From Agelas oroides (taxonomy: Eukaryota > Porifera > Demospongiae > Agelasida > Agelasidae), in NCBI GenBank assembly GCA_949130485.1, contig OX422184.1, positions 7,110,655 to 7,174,654 on the forward strand: DNA of 64,000 nt. Direction: 5' to 3'. Under the pieces are notes generated by a model. The model saw only the letters and a list, made by a program, of their open reading frames with translations, was not told the DNA's origin and did no database searches. How positions within the stretch are numbered: the stretch's first letter is position 1; each line of letters begins with the position of its first letter. Position numbers and translations under genes: made by a program. Below, one piece after another: positions 54,145 through 63,567 of the stretch.

Positions 54145-54225
54145 GGACCGGTTTTAAATCCGGCTGACCAGCTTATAATCCGGTTGAAACGTTTTAAAAC
54201 CCGGTCAAAGGTTTGAAATCCGGCC
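54145..54225. repeat. Palindromic unit array (3)
   Basis: Units CCGGTTTTAAATCCGG, CAGCTTATAATCCGG, CGTTTTAAAACCCGG and GGTTTGAAATCCGG. Same design as arrays 1 and 2 with divergent sequence. Confidence 0.6.
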
Positions 54226-54380
54226 GTAACATATATACTATCTAATCGTGTCAACGACAGTTGAAAAGTACCTTCGCTGAAACTGTCTGCCAACTTTTGC
54301 CGTGTATTACCGGTCATTAGAGGGTACCTACATTTCCACCGTTGTAGCTTCTTCGGATTTCACTAGCAGGTCTTCTGACT

Positions 54381-55120
54381 ACAGTACAGGTCACAGGTAA
54401 GGTAACACGCGCGAGCGTGTGACTCGCGAGTTCGTAGGCGCGCACACGCGAGTACTCGCTCCACCCGCGCGAGTCTCCGCCCTTGCACTCGCCCCGCGCG
54501 AGTGCACGTGTGCGGACTGAACGAGGAGGAAAGCGAGTAACGACGACGAAAGAGAGCTAGAGGCCGGTTGAAGAGAGCAGGGAGAAAACAAGACGAACAG
54601 TAAGAGCGGAAGGCGCGAGACTGTAGCGAAGACGAGGACTAGCAGCTGAAATAACGAGTCAGGAGAGCGAAGACGTAGAGTAAACGGCGGGAGGAGCGAG
54701 ACTGGCTAGCGAAGACGAAGACTAACAGCGGAAACAGCGAGTTAGGAGAGCGAAGACGTAGAGGAGCGACGAGAGGAGCAATCCGAAGAGCGAAGGCGAA
54801 GGGTAAACAGCTGGGGAGGGCGAGACCGAAGGGTGAAGACGAAGAGTAACAGCAGGAGGAGCAAGACAGGACGGATAGAGCGGCATGGCAACACTGAAAA
54901 ACTGTCTTGCATGTTCATGCTTTCCCGTAGTAGTGTTTGTCCCCCAGTATTTCTTTGTACAATATATTATTTTGCTGTTGCACCAACACCCGCGAGTCGC
55001 ACCACACGCGAGTCTACTGCGAGTACCCGTCACATCACACGCGTGTTGATTACTCGTCACACGCAGGTAAATCCCTCGCTACACGCGCGGATTTGTTACC
55101 TTACCTGTGACCAGTACTGT
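54381..55120. mobile_element. CpG-rich inverted-repeat element
   Basis: Inverted ends of about 29 bases; the core GGTCACAGGTAAGGTAACA is exact in both arms and the outer part is ACAGTAC. Just inside both ends are CG-rich words (CGCGCGAG, CGCGAGT). The middle (54520-54880) is a purine-rich array of degenerate GCGAAGACGAAGAGTAACAG units. 740 bases, no convincing ORF. Superfamily unknown. Confidence 0.8.
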
Positions 55121-55436
55121 ACATCCTGAGTAAAGCAGGTTTGTTTTCAACTAATAACTATCATTGCCCGAACTCAGCTATTTTAAAAGATATAATGCAA
55201 TGAATCAACACAACACAAAATCGCCATTTTTTATTAGCTTCCCTCGTAACCATGTGATCGATTTCTGCGCATGCGTGTCGGGCTAAAAGGGTTAAAAGAG
55301 TGCCCACCCCCCTCTTCACTGAGCAAGTAAGGTGCTCTTCCCATGGGCGCTTATTACGAGACTATGATACTCGTCCTTAAACATATCTCTGCTTGAAAGT
55401 TATGCTGCAATATAATTACTAGAAAATGTAGAACAT

Positions 55437-56112
55437 TGTGGGGGCAAGCCTGAGCAAGCTGATACAGGATATTATGTCACTGATGAGTGATGCAATACAA
55501 TCATCCTCCTACATGCACATCCATTTACCATTAATCAGGGGGCTTTCAAATTGTTTTTTGCTAGCTGGTTTACTAATTTGTCATGGTATACAGCAGGAAC
55601 TAGAGCCAAATTTCAAAACGCACAAGTAGCTAAGTCCCCAAGATAGCCAAGTATCACATATGCCAGCCATTTCTCCAGCCAGGGCAGCTATAAATGTAGC
55701 TACACATGCATGGACTAAGCTTTACGATGAAATCATGAGCTGGATTTCTGGCATTTATGAGTGCCGTCAATGCCATGCGTGACTGGCTCTACCGCGACCT
55801 CAACCACTCTCCATATTTGTACCGCTTGTGAGCTGCCTGCCGTTGATGGTCGGTAGAAGCACAAACCAGAAGTAAGTTGCCACGTGTGCTTTAACTTCAG
55901 TTGTCTTCGCTCCGGGTCGCCCGACGCTGCACTCGGGCAGTAGACCTCATAACATGCTTCGTGCACGAGATCGATCTCCGTGAAATATTTGAATGCGCTC
56001 ATTTAAAATTTACGGTATATGGCCGCAAGCAAGCACATACGTACGTACGTAAACACACTTCCGCAATGCAGTCCCGCTAGTGTGGGGCTCGCTCAGGCTC
56101 GTCCCAATTACT
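55437..56112 (-). mobile_element. Family B-like MITE, inverted
   Basis: The right side has the inverted family B terminus (GGGGCTCGCTCAGGCTCGTC near 56085-56104). The left side carries GTGGGGGCAAGCCTGAGCAA at 55438. An 89-codon minus-strand ORF lies inside (start 56002, MSAFKYFTEIDLVHEACYEV); no domain recognised and only one copy seen. Confidence 0.5.
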
Positions 56113-56336
56113 GAAGTGCAACGTGCCTTAAAATTGTTCTTACAACCATACTAACCACCTCCATCTGGGTCATTTGAAGGTAGATTGGTTCCTTTTCTTA
56201 GTGTAAATAGTTTGGAAGTTGTCCCCCTTTTGCCGCTCAAAGTTGCTCACAACATTAATTAGTGTGAGTATGGCTTCAGTAATTAAGGAAAGCAAGTAAA
56301 CATTCCACCAGGTTACATACAATGTACTTCACACAG

Positions 56337-56815
56337 CAATTGGGGTGAGCGTGAGCGAGCCCCACACTAGTGAGTTGAACGGCGGAATTTCTCTGATATA
56401 TGTATGTATCATACGTCGTACGTCCATTGCACGCATACGGACAGTATGCGCGTGATCTAATTGGGAACACGTGCACACGCTTTTATAGCTGTTTTGCTGC
56501 TTGTAATGAACATGTATATTCTGCATACTTCCAGAAGAGCTCTGAAACCATCGCAAGACAAGGAAAACAGGCTACTGCGCACACGAGAACAAGAGATAGA
56601 GCCCGACGTGCGGCAGAAACAGCCGAGCAAAGGCAGGAAAGATTAACGAAGCAGAGATAGGGCTAGGCGCTCGCTCTACCCAGACTGTCGATGCTGTATA
56701 AATATTCTATTGTGCATTGCGCATTGCAAACATGCAGTATATACGTAACTACCATGCTCTCATAAATACAAGATACAACTCGCTCACGCTCGCCCCACAA
56801 TGCACCGCATTCGCC
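56337..56815 (+). mobile_element. MITE family B, copy 3
   Basis: Left end CAATTGGGGTGAGCGTGAGC, right end inverted near 56775-56795 (CTCGCTCACGCTCGCCCCAC). The interior encodes the Arg-rich remnant RTRDRARRAAETAEQRQERL (56565-56650), matching the basic stretch of copy 2. It sits in TRM6 intron 1. Confidence 0.75.
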
Positions 56816-56893
56816 TAGTACAAAGGTATCTGTGATCAAATTTGTGCAAGGTCAGAGCTCCCACACCTTAATATACCCAAAACAATCACGTAC

Positions 56894-56973
56894 CTTCCTT
56901 TCTTTGGAATGAAAGTCTTATAGCATTGATTTCTTTGCACCAGAACGACAACACCTTCAGAAATTACCTCCAT
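56894..56973 (-). CDS. TRMT6: TRM6 exon 1 (N-terminus)
   Basis: Minus-strand ATG at 56973-56971, 26 codons plus two bases, donor GGAAG|GTACGTG. It encodes MEVISEGVVVLVQRNQCYKT followed by FIPKKG. The E-G-x-x-V-V-L start and lysine-rich end match TRM6, which opens with a short beta strand before F-E-K. An in-frame TGA lies upstream, so this ATG is the natural start, though an extra upstream exon cannot be excluded. It lies just upstream (in transcription sense) of the TE-filled intron. Confidence 0.85.
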
Positions 56974-57466
56974 GATACAATTCACATCCAGGTAGATTCA
57001 TCCACTCAAACTTGTACAATCTGCAAGGAACAAAATAGCTTCCGTAATAACATGACAGACTAATATTCACTTTGATGACAGAAATATGAACAATTTGTGT
57101 CATACATAATCGAGCCATACCACGCTCAAAACTGTGTCTGCATACCTTCACATTTTTATATCATGCTAATGTTAAAAAAAGGCAATAATTGAGGGTGTGG
57201 TTGAGCACATGCGAAGCCCACTTTTTTCCAAAACAGTCCCACGGTTACTCCATGCAGAGGGAGAGGTCAGCTATAGACCTTCATCAGCCAATCTAAATGT
57301 CAGCATTGATAACCTCATGTCAGAATTATAAGTGGCTACCAACTATCTAAGCACATCACATCCCTCATATCCCCCTAGCAGGGCATACTACTTCCCATGT
57401 CAAGAACTCCAGGCATTTACAGAGATGATGGGAAATGTGCATAAGGAGGTGAGCTTTGATGTCTCC

Positions 57467-58209
57467 TAGCCTCGTACCCAGGCTCTTTCTCGTAGAGGAA
57501 AGAGCCTGGTAACATTCGGGGGTCAAAGCCGTTTACTTCCGCCACGTCATGATTCATGTGATTTACAGTGATCATGCCCCATTTTTTGAAAACTATCACG
57601 TGATTTTTGCAAGGACACGTATGCAAGTTTTCACACGGTTGGGGAGAAAGACAGAGAAAGGCACCACAAAGTGGTTAGGTAAAGACTGATCACACAATTG
57701 CAGCCTCAAGTCTACAAGGTAGGTAAGCTTACAATTTACTCACGTAAATTTTTAGCCTTACCAGCTGTCTTGGTCGTCCTTTCCTCTTATAATACTTTTG
57801 TGACAGCTCTGATCACTTCGTGTCTTGAGCGACAGTGTGCAAAAGTAAGTAAAAGCTGGCCGTTCCTCCGATCTCGCTAAATTTTGAATTCGAGGCACTT
57901 AGTAGGGCTACAACACTGCGAACGGGCAAATTATGTTTCCTCGACAACATCGCCATTGCGTAGGCCACCGTCAGACACTAACAGCGAGTTTTTAGCAGTC
58001 CTACATGTATAATTCCTTGCTTGTTTGCGACTGGGTCATTTTTGTTCGCCACTTCTTTAGAGAGTCACGTTTTCACGTGATTTTGTTCTGCAATCTGATT
58101 GGAGGCGCCCTGTCTGAGCCGCCGGAAGTCAACGGTCTGACCCCCCTAATGTTACCAGGCTCTTTCCTCCCGCGTGCGGAAAGAGGAAATGAGCCTGGGG
58201 ACAAGGCTA
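57467..58209. mobile_element. Mutator-type MITE inserted in the Penelope RT
   Basis: Starts TAGCCTCGTACCCAGGC, ends GAGCCTGGGGACAAGGCTA; subterminal inverted GGGGGTCAAAGCCG / CGGTCTGACCCCCC. The flanks GATGTCTCC (57458-57466) and AATGTCTCC (58210-58218) form a 9-bp duplication with one change. Both are copies of the RT motif A codons D-V-S, so excision in silico restores the motif. Confidence 0.9.
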
Positions 58210-59511
58210 AATGTCTCCTCCCTCTTCACCAATGTTCCTGTAGGTGAAGCAGTCTCCGTCATCCGCGAGAGGCTTAGGGAAGACAAGACAATGGAGGACA
58301 GGACCTTTCTCTCCCCGGAACGGATTGCAGAGCTACTGGAGATGTGCCTAAGGTCCACCTACTTCAATCAGCTATGGAGGAAACTCCTATGAGCAGAAGG
58401 AAGGCATGGTGATGGGCTCCCCGGTCTCTACTGTGGTGGCCAACCTCTCATGGAGATCTTTGAGAAGCTGGCACTGGAGATGGCACCGACCAGACCCAGG
58501 CTGTGGAAGAGGTATGTTGATGACACTTTCTGCATCCTCAGGAAATGCTCAACAGAAGAACTCCTTCACCATCTCAACGGGGTCAGGCCGACCAAGTTCA
58601 CTGTGGAGCAGGAAGAAGACGGGACACTCCTTTTCCTCGACACGCTACTCAGGAGGAGAGAGGATGGACAGCCTGGATGTCTCTGTCTACAGGAAGCCCA
58701 CGCACACGGACCGGTATCTCCACATTGAGTACCATCATTCACCCACGTGAAGAGAGGTGTGGTGAGATGTCTCCATGACAGGGCCAGAGAGATCATCAAC
58801 ATGCAGGACAACTTTCAGAAGGAAGTTGACCACCTTGCTAGAGTCCTCTAGCAAAACAAGTTATCCTGCAAACTTTATCCGCAACGCTTCTGCCCCACCC
58901 ACACAGAAAACAGCAGACACGAGCAGCCGGGACGAGGGACAGGAGGAGGAGGAGAAGAGACCACTGGTGGTGATACCCTATGTGGCTGGGATGAGTGAGG
59001 ACATCAGGTGTGTTTGCAGGAAGTTCAACACCAGAGTAGTCTTTAAGTCCGGGTAGACTCTCTGCTCAATGTTGACCAAGGTCAAGGATACATTACCTCT
59101 AGGTAAGCAATCCAATGTGGTATATCGTATCCCCTGCAGCTGCGGCCAGGTCTACATCGGGAAGACCAGACGGAGACTGGAGACGAGACTGAAGGAACAC
59201 CGAGATGCCTGCGAGAGGGGGATATTGCTGTAGCGGAGCATGCGTGGGAGAACCACCACCCAATCTACTGGGAGGAGACCAGTGCTGCACTATGGCAGAG
59301 GACAGGAGCTGTTGGTGAAGGAGGCCCTACACATCCAGATGACACCCTCAGAGGAGCGCTTCAACCGAGATGAAGGACTGGAAGTCCCTCGTTGCTGGAC
59401 CGATGTGATGAGCAGTCAGGGAGGAGCAATCCTCACCGACCTTTGACCTCCAATGACGTGTATCCTCAGTAGTGCATGGCTATAAGTAGCAACAGTTGTT
59501 CACACTTCTTC

Positions 59512-59556
59512 ACTTTCGCCCTGATGATGACTGCACCATTCAGTCAAAATGTCGGC
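59512..59556 (+). ncRNA. Candidate degenerate hammerhead ribozyme at Penelope 3' end
   Basis: CTGATGA at 59521-59527 is followed by a stem (GACTG 59529-59533 pairing CAGTC 59541-59545), then AAAA where GAAA is required, then TGTC. Penelope-like elements are known to carry minimal hammerhead motifs of this layout. The G-to-A change in the core would probably abolish cleavage. Helix I and III pairing not verified. Confidence 0.35.
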
Positions 59557-59560
59557 AAGT

Positions 59561-60004
59561 TATTTTCCAAGCTCAAGTTGGAACAGATAACCTTCTCTTT
59601 TTAATACAAGACTTAAATGTAGGGATGGCATGCCAAAAAGTATGCAAACAAGGGTAGGGATAATGCATGAAAGCAAAGTCAACATATTGGCAAAGCCTGA
59701 CAATACTATTATACTGACAACTGACCATCCTAGTTCAATAAAGCTGTGAGTAGGCTATTTTTAGTGTAGCTACAAGTAGGCAGCTGAATGCAGCGCCTTA
59801 CCTACGTGGTGTTCATAAGCCTTGCCCAATGCCGGCGGGGGGAAAAGACCGTGCCAGTGATGCGTCGATTTCGCTTGTGTACTAATCTCACTTCCAGACC
59901 AATGACCGTGGTCTTTGGTCTGGGAACGAGACTTCGTTTGTGCATGAGTACAAAATTAGAAAATGGCGTCCTAAGCAACGGACAGCAGCCTCAGAGTGTT
60001 GTGA
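59561..60004. other. Spacer, possible promoter
   Basis: No repeat or gene recognised apart from a MITE-like end GGTCTGGGAACGAGAC at 59918-59933. It precedes a candidate first coding exon. Confidence 0.3.
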
Positions 60005-60103
60005 ATGGATTTTGTTGACCAGAGTGAATTTGAAGCTATGAAGACACTGAGTGGTTGGGAAGCTGGGCGCTGTGATGAGCATCCGTTTCGTACTAAAATC
60101 AAG
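60005..60103 (+). CDS. Candidate first coding exon of an unknown gene
   Basis: ATG at 60005, 33 codons to AAG|GTGAGTAT, phase 0: MDFVDQSEFEAMKTLSGWEA then GRCDEHPFRTKIK. Codon-like composition and a consensus donor support it; there is no upstream acceptor, so it would be a first exon. No second exon is identified before the RPL12 promoter about 850 bases later, and no family is recognised. It could be a relic or an alternative upstream exon. Confidence 0.4.
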
Positions 60104-60427
60104 GTGAGTATTTGAGCCGTTTTCGAGTTATCGTAATTTACAAGTGGTCTGAACAAAGAAAGAAAGAATGACAAAAATGGCACTTTCGCTACCGCACAAT
60201 TTTGCGTTTAGCCGTCTTCCGCGAGGCTTGTAACAATTTACGTAAAACTCAAACCAGAACTACGATATATCATAAAATCAATGCAATGTATCATTGCAGC
60301 TCTACTGCCTCCACACCACACACATGCACCCAAATAAACAGGCCAAAAAAGGCAATTGTGAGGTCACATTTGCTACCTAAAATCCAACTGGGATGTTTGA
60401 GTGGGTGCTCATGGTGGGACTTTGACC

Positions 60428-60446
60428 TAGCCTGGGAACGAGGCTA
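60428..60446. mobile_element. 19-bp Mutator-type MITE remnant between 9-bp repeats
   Basis: TAGCCTGGGAACGAGGCTA is just the two fused outer ends of the MITE family. The flanks ACTTTGACC (60419-60427) and ATTTTGACC (60447-60455) match at 8 of 9 positions, as for a target duplication. Confidence 0.7.
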
Positions 60447-60914
60447 ATTTTGACCTGACTTTCCCCTACCATGAGCTTTTTATCCACAACATAATGCAGA
60501 ACATAAAAGTTTGTTTTCACTCTATTCATACTTTTTGGACGACCTGCCAGGTGCTTATGGTATTGAAATTCGCGTTGCAACAATTACATGCGAACTGTAG
60601 GTTGACTCAACACACTATGATACAACTTTTGCATGCATAACCAGGAAAGTACGCACCCAGCCACCCAACAGAATCATAACGCCACAAAGGTACCCCCTTT
60701 GGAGCAGGGAAAACACAAATTTGCGGGGAACAGTATCGTACTAAAACCACACAGCTAAAATACGGTATTTAAACATACGTGTACATAACAAAATGCTGGC
60801 ATCCTTGCTCTTACTTGCTGATATCCTAGTTCACCCTCTGCACTGCAAATTGCAAGTCCCTCACAAAAGCAAAATGGTGTTCGAAACAAAGTGCACGTGT
60901 CGAGAGACTCCGCC

Positions 60915-61013
60915 TACTTTTGACGCATGCGCATTTGGCGACCTCTCCTAACGAGACGTTCGGCAACGTTGTGGCTGATTAACTGAATTCACTGAATCCG
61001 TCAAAATCGGTAC
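60915..61013 (+). promoter_or_regulatory. RPL12 promoter and non-coding first exon
   Basis: GACGCATGCGCATTTGG (60921-60937) holds an NRF1-type palindrome. A pyrimidine tract, CCTCTCCTAAC, at 60942-60952 could be the TOP-like start site usual for ribosomal protein genes. The exon would end at 61013 before GTAAGTTC; the intron runs to TTTATAG at 61156. Start site not proven. Confidence 0.5.
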
Positions 61014-61176
61014 GTAAGTTCACTGATATGGCTCTCGGTAGGGAAAAACTGAGTCTTCATTGCTATTAAGAGAAGGCAGAAGTGCAACGTACTCACTGAG
61101 TACCTGGTAGGGTTTTTTTGAAACTCATCCACACTTGTGCTTTCTTTCTTTTATAGACTACTAGACCACTGTCAGT

Positions 61177-61213
61177 ATGCCACCTAAGTTTGATCCCAAT
61201 GCTATTCACATTG
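61177..61213 (+). CDS. RPL12: Ribosomal protein RPL12 (uL11), coding exon 1
   Basis: ATG follows a TCTTTCTTTTATAG acceptor and a 20-base leader. It encodes MPPKFDPNAIHI plus one base, ending at ATTG|GTAAGC. MPPKFDPN is the invariant start of eukaryotic RPL12. The protein belongs to the large-subunit stalk base and binds the GTPase-associated centre of 28S rRNA in the cytoplasm. Phase 1 matches exon 2. Confidence 0.95.
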
Positions 61214-61884
61214 GTAAGCAAAGCCCATCTGAATTGATGGGAAGAGTGGGGTAGTTGAAATAGTTTAGCCCATATGGTAGTAGACTTTAGTCTGACCCCC
61301 CCCCAAACCCTTCTTGCCGCATGAGGGTCTGGTGAAAAACCTTTCCTGGAAATGTCTTGAGCACTGGAATTTTGCTGTTTGTGTTGATGAGGGAAAGAAC
61401 GCCACATCAGCCAACCGGCATTTGAGTTCTTCTGATGACAGGAAGTGAATATAACAGTAGAACATGGAAATTTTTCAAATTGTCAAATTGGAGACAGTTG
61501 CGTTGAAGATTTGAAAATGAAGTTCACTGTATTTATAATCTACGGCATTCCAGCAAGACACTACCGAGCAAGGTTATTCCCCAGACCTATGTATGGCCAG
61601 AAGGGACTGGGTCCAGACTAAGTAAATTCATTGTTTCCAGGCAAAAGTTTCTGCAGGCAGGCGGTTCTTTTTTTTTTGTTATTGTTTGATCAATTTTGTG
61701 GGGCAAAGCACCAACTAGCCTCATACCTAGCACACGGATACCTGCCTCTAGCGTCCCAAGAACTGTAGAAGGTCACAAAAAAGCTGTTTTGGGTGCCTGC
61801 AGCTTAAAGAGGAGGTGCTTTCAATGGCAACTCACGAAGCACTCCTTCCAAATGTTGATTACATGTGGAATACACACCCAATTT

Positions 61885-62515
61885 GTGACCCGCTGAGCGA
61901 AAACCCGGCACATTGCGCATTTTATGAAAACCGAGATAAGACCGGAAACCAGTATACCAATGTGTAATTGTGCGGCAGGAAAAAAATGGAAGCTATCGGT
62001 TGCTTGGTTCCCGAGCTGCAGAGCGAAATGCGTAGCGGATGTGGAACGCAACTTTTCGAGAAAACGCAATGTTTTTACGTTGCTACGGTAAATTTGAATG
62101 CCTCCGTATACTATCGTGTTACGTAAATTTACACGTGTTCTTGTAAAAAAGCAGCATGGAAGTCGGCAAAGACAGTTGGGAAAGACAGCGGTTATAAAAG
62201 CGGGGGCTTACGTTGTGTTTATGGACAGAAAGACAACCGTATACCGACTGGAAGCTGGTGAAATCGCGTTTTTTGGAAAACGCATACAAGCTGTCCATAG
62301 CCGTATTTCACTGGCCTGCCTGTGAGTTCGAGCTTATATCGTCGTTATAGTAGTAGAGCCGGGCTTCATAATTCAGTATGATACAGTGCAAGCCTCCTGT
62401 GACATGTTGGTGCAATAATCTGAGTTTAGCTGGAAAAAGACCCGTACGGATAAAATTGCCTCTAACTCAAATTCAATATTTGCGCGAAGTGCCGGGTTTT
62501 CGCTCAGCGAGTGAC
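61885..62515 (+). mobile_element. MITE family D, copy 2
   Basis: Left GTGACCCGCTGAGCGAAAAC, right (reverse complement) GTCACTCGCTGAGCGAAAAC; 631 bases. Internally it runs inverted to copy 1 (13839-14435). It sits inside RPL12 intron 1 and keeps an ORF of 75 codons. Confidence 0.85.
62098..62325 (+). CDS. Small ORF of MITE family D, copy 2
   Basis: 75 codons, MPPYTIVLRKFTRVLVKKQH, RQRQLGKTAVIKAG, MDRKTTVYRLEAGEIAF, ending SRISLACL. It aligns over nearly its full length with the ORF at 14029-14259. No known domain; possibly translated by chance. Confidence 0.35.
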   Translation: MPPYTIVLRKFTRVLVKKQHGSRQRQLGKTAVIKAGAYVVFMDRKTTVYRLEAGEIAFFGKRIQAVHSRISLACL

Positions 62516-62744
62516 ATTTGTGCATGTGTACTTGTTGACCTTGGAACTAATTTTTAATAAGGAATTGCTTTTTCTGTGGTGGACGGGCCTGAGAAACAAA
62601 CAATTTGCTTATACTGTGGCCTTAGCATGGCACCAATAGAAGAGGCTAGTATTGATACTCTGAAGTGAATCAGTGTGAACTTGTGAACTGGTGTGTGTTG
62701 CTCCACTGAGTCTCATTACAGTTACTTTGTGTTGTATGCTTTAG

Positions 62745-62818
62745 TGTACCTCAGAGCCATTGGAGGTGAAGTCGGTGCTACATCTTCGCTTGCTCCAAAG
62801 ATTGGTCCTCTTGGTTTG
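62745..62818 (+). CDS. RPL12: RPL12 coding exon 2
   Basis: 74 bases. With the G of exon 1 it reads [20 protein letters not shown] then [19 protein letters not shown] is the RPL12 hallmark. It ends TTG|GTATGT in phase 0. The next exon (beginning SPKKVG in other animals) lies beyond the window; none is seen up to 64000. Confidence 0.96.
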
Positions 62819-62823
62819 GTATG

Positions 62824-63476
62824 TTAACTCTTTGCACGCGGAAATGGTTTGTACATTACTGTTTATTAACGCGAAATTAATGTTATCAGTCTGAGGTCAA
62901 AGTGGCAAGCGTTGCCTAGCACGGCCCTGGGCAGTCCCAGTGGGCTGATTTGCATAGACAGCGTGTAACTAGGCTGGACTAGTTTATCTAAATAGCTGAT
63001 CAGTGCTAGGTAAGCAATTTGTACTTGTTTGAAGCCATTATCTGCGGCTTTACATCGTAGCTGACCAGCAATTCGAAACGGCGCCGATTTTCTCACTTGT
63101 CACCTACAGCCTTGACAGATTCAGCCGATTTCCAAGTTATCTAAAGGTAGTACTCCAACCTTGAGTGAAAACTGGAGGCCGTTTGCTCCCCGTGTTGAAG
63201 AGAAAGCTTCATGTTTAACAGCCCTTGGTCAAATTCACGATCACTCACGAACTAGCACCGCCCCTTCCTGCCTTTTATGAGATCAACGTAAGTGCAAAAG
63301 GTGTGGCCTAGACTTATTACTACTCAATAGACAGGGATTTACCCTAACTTCTTGTTTGGCTTTACTATTGCGCGGTTCTGCTTTTCCCAAGATCCCGTGC
63401 AGATTTATGTGCACTTCGCGTAGGCTAAATTAATCACGTATGCATATAAATCTGCACTTCGCGTGCAAAGAGTTAA
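62824..63476. mobile_element. piggyBac-type MITE family C in RPL12 intron 2
   Basis: TTAACTCTTTGCACGCGG at the left, CGCGTGCAAAGAGTTAA at the right, 653 bases; TTAA at 62824-62827 and 63473-63476. It lies five bases into the intron (donor GT at 62819-62820), so its left TTAA supplies intron position +6 onwards. Confidence 0.88.
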
Positions 63477-63567
63477 GAAGAGACATAATATTTCATTTCT
63501 TAAGCAGTTACTTGGTGGGTATGCTGCTGTAAAAGCCTTGCCGAAGACCAGGAAATCATCCCTGTGC

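Larger units (their letters stand above)
52050..56893 (-). other. TRM6 intron 1, TE-filled
   Basis: The intron of 4,844 bases is far larger than the other introns seen here. It holds Gypsy gag debris, palindromic unit arrays, a fold-back element, a CpG-rich inverted-repeat element and two family B MITEs. Donor AAG|GTACGTG, acceptor CTACTAG. Confidence 0.8.
57310..59560 (+). mobile_element. Penelope-like element, decayed
   Basis: The RT N-terminal part at 57318-57466 is split over frames (YQLSKHITSLISP, then HVKNSRH, then FTEMMGNVHKEVSFDVS). A MITE interrupts it in motif A. From 58219 it continues SLFTNVPVGEAVSVIRERL, a GSPVST motif (58412-58433) in another frame, WKRYVDDTFCILRK (58505-58545) and LFLDTLLRR. 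A GIY-YIG endonuclease follows near 59116-59215 (VYRIPCSCGQVYIGKTRRRL ... EHRDAC). A 3' tail at 59515-59555 resembles the motif found at Penelope ends. Several frameshifts and stops. Penelope elements copy by target-primed reverse transcription using the GIY-YIG nuclease. Confidence 0.85.
61214..62744 (+). other. RPL12 coding intron 1
   Basis: 1,531 bases, GTAAGC donor and GTATGCTTTAG acceptor. Contains a MITE of family D (61885-62515), MITE-end words near 61720 and a T tract at 61668-61678. Confidence 0.9.

Noticed and set aside
54391..55129. ORFs in the CpG-rich element
   Set aside because: They translate CG-rich termini and the purine-rich array; no conserved pattern.
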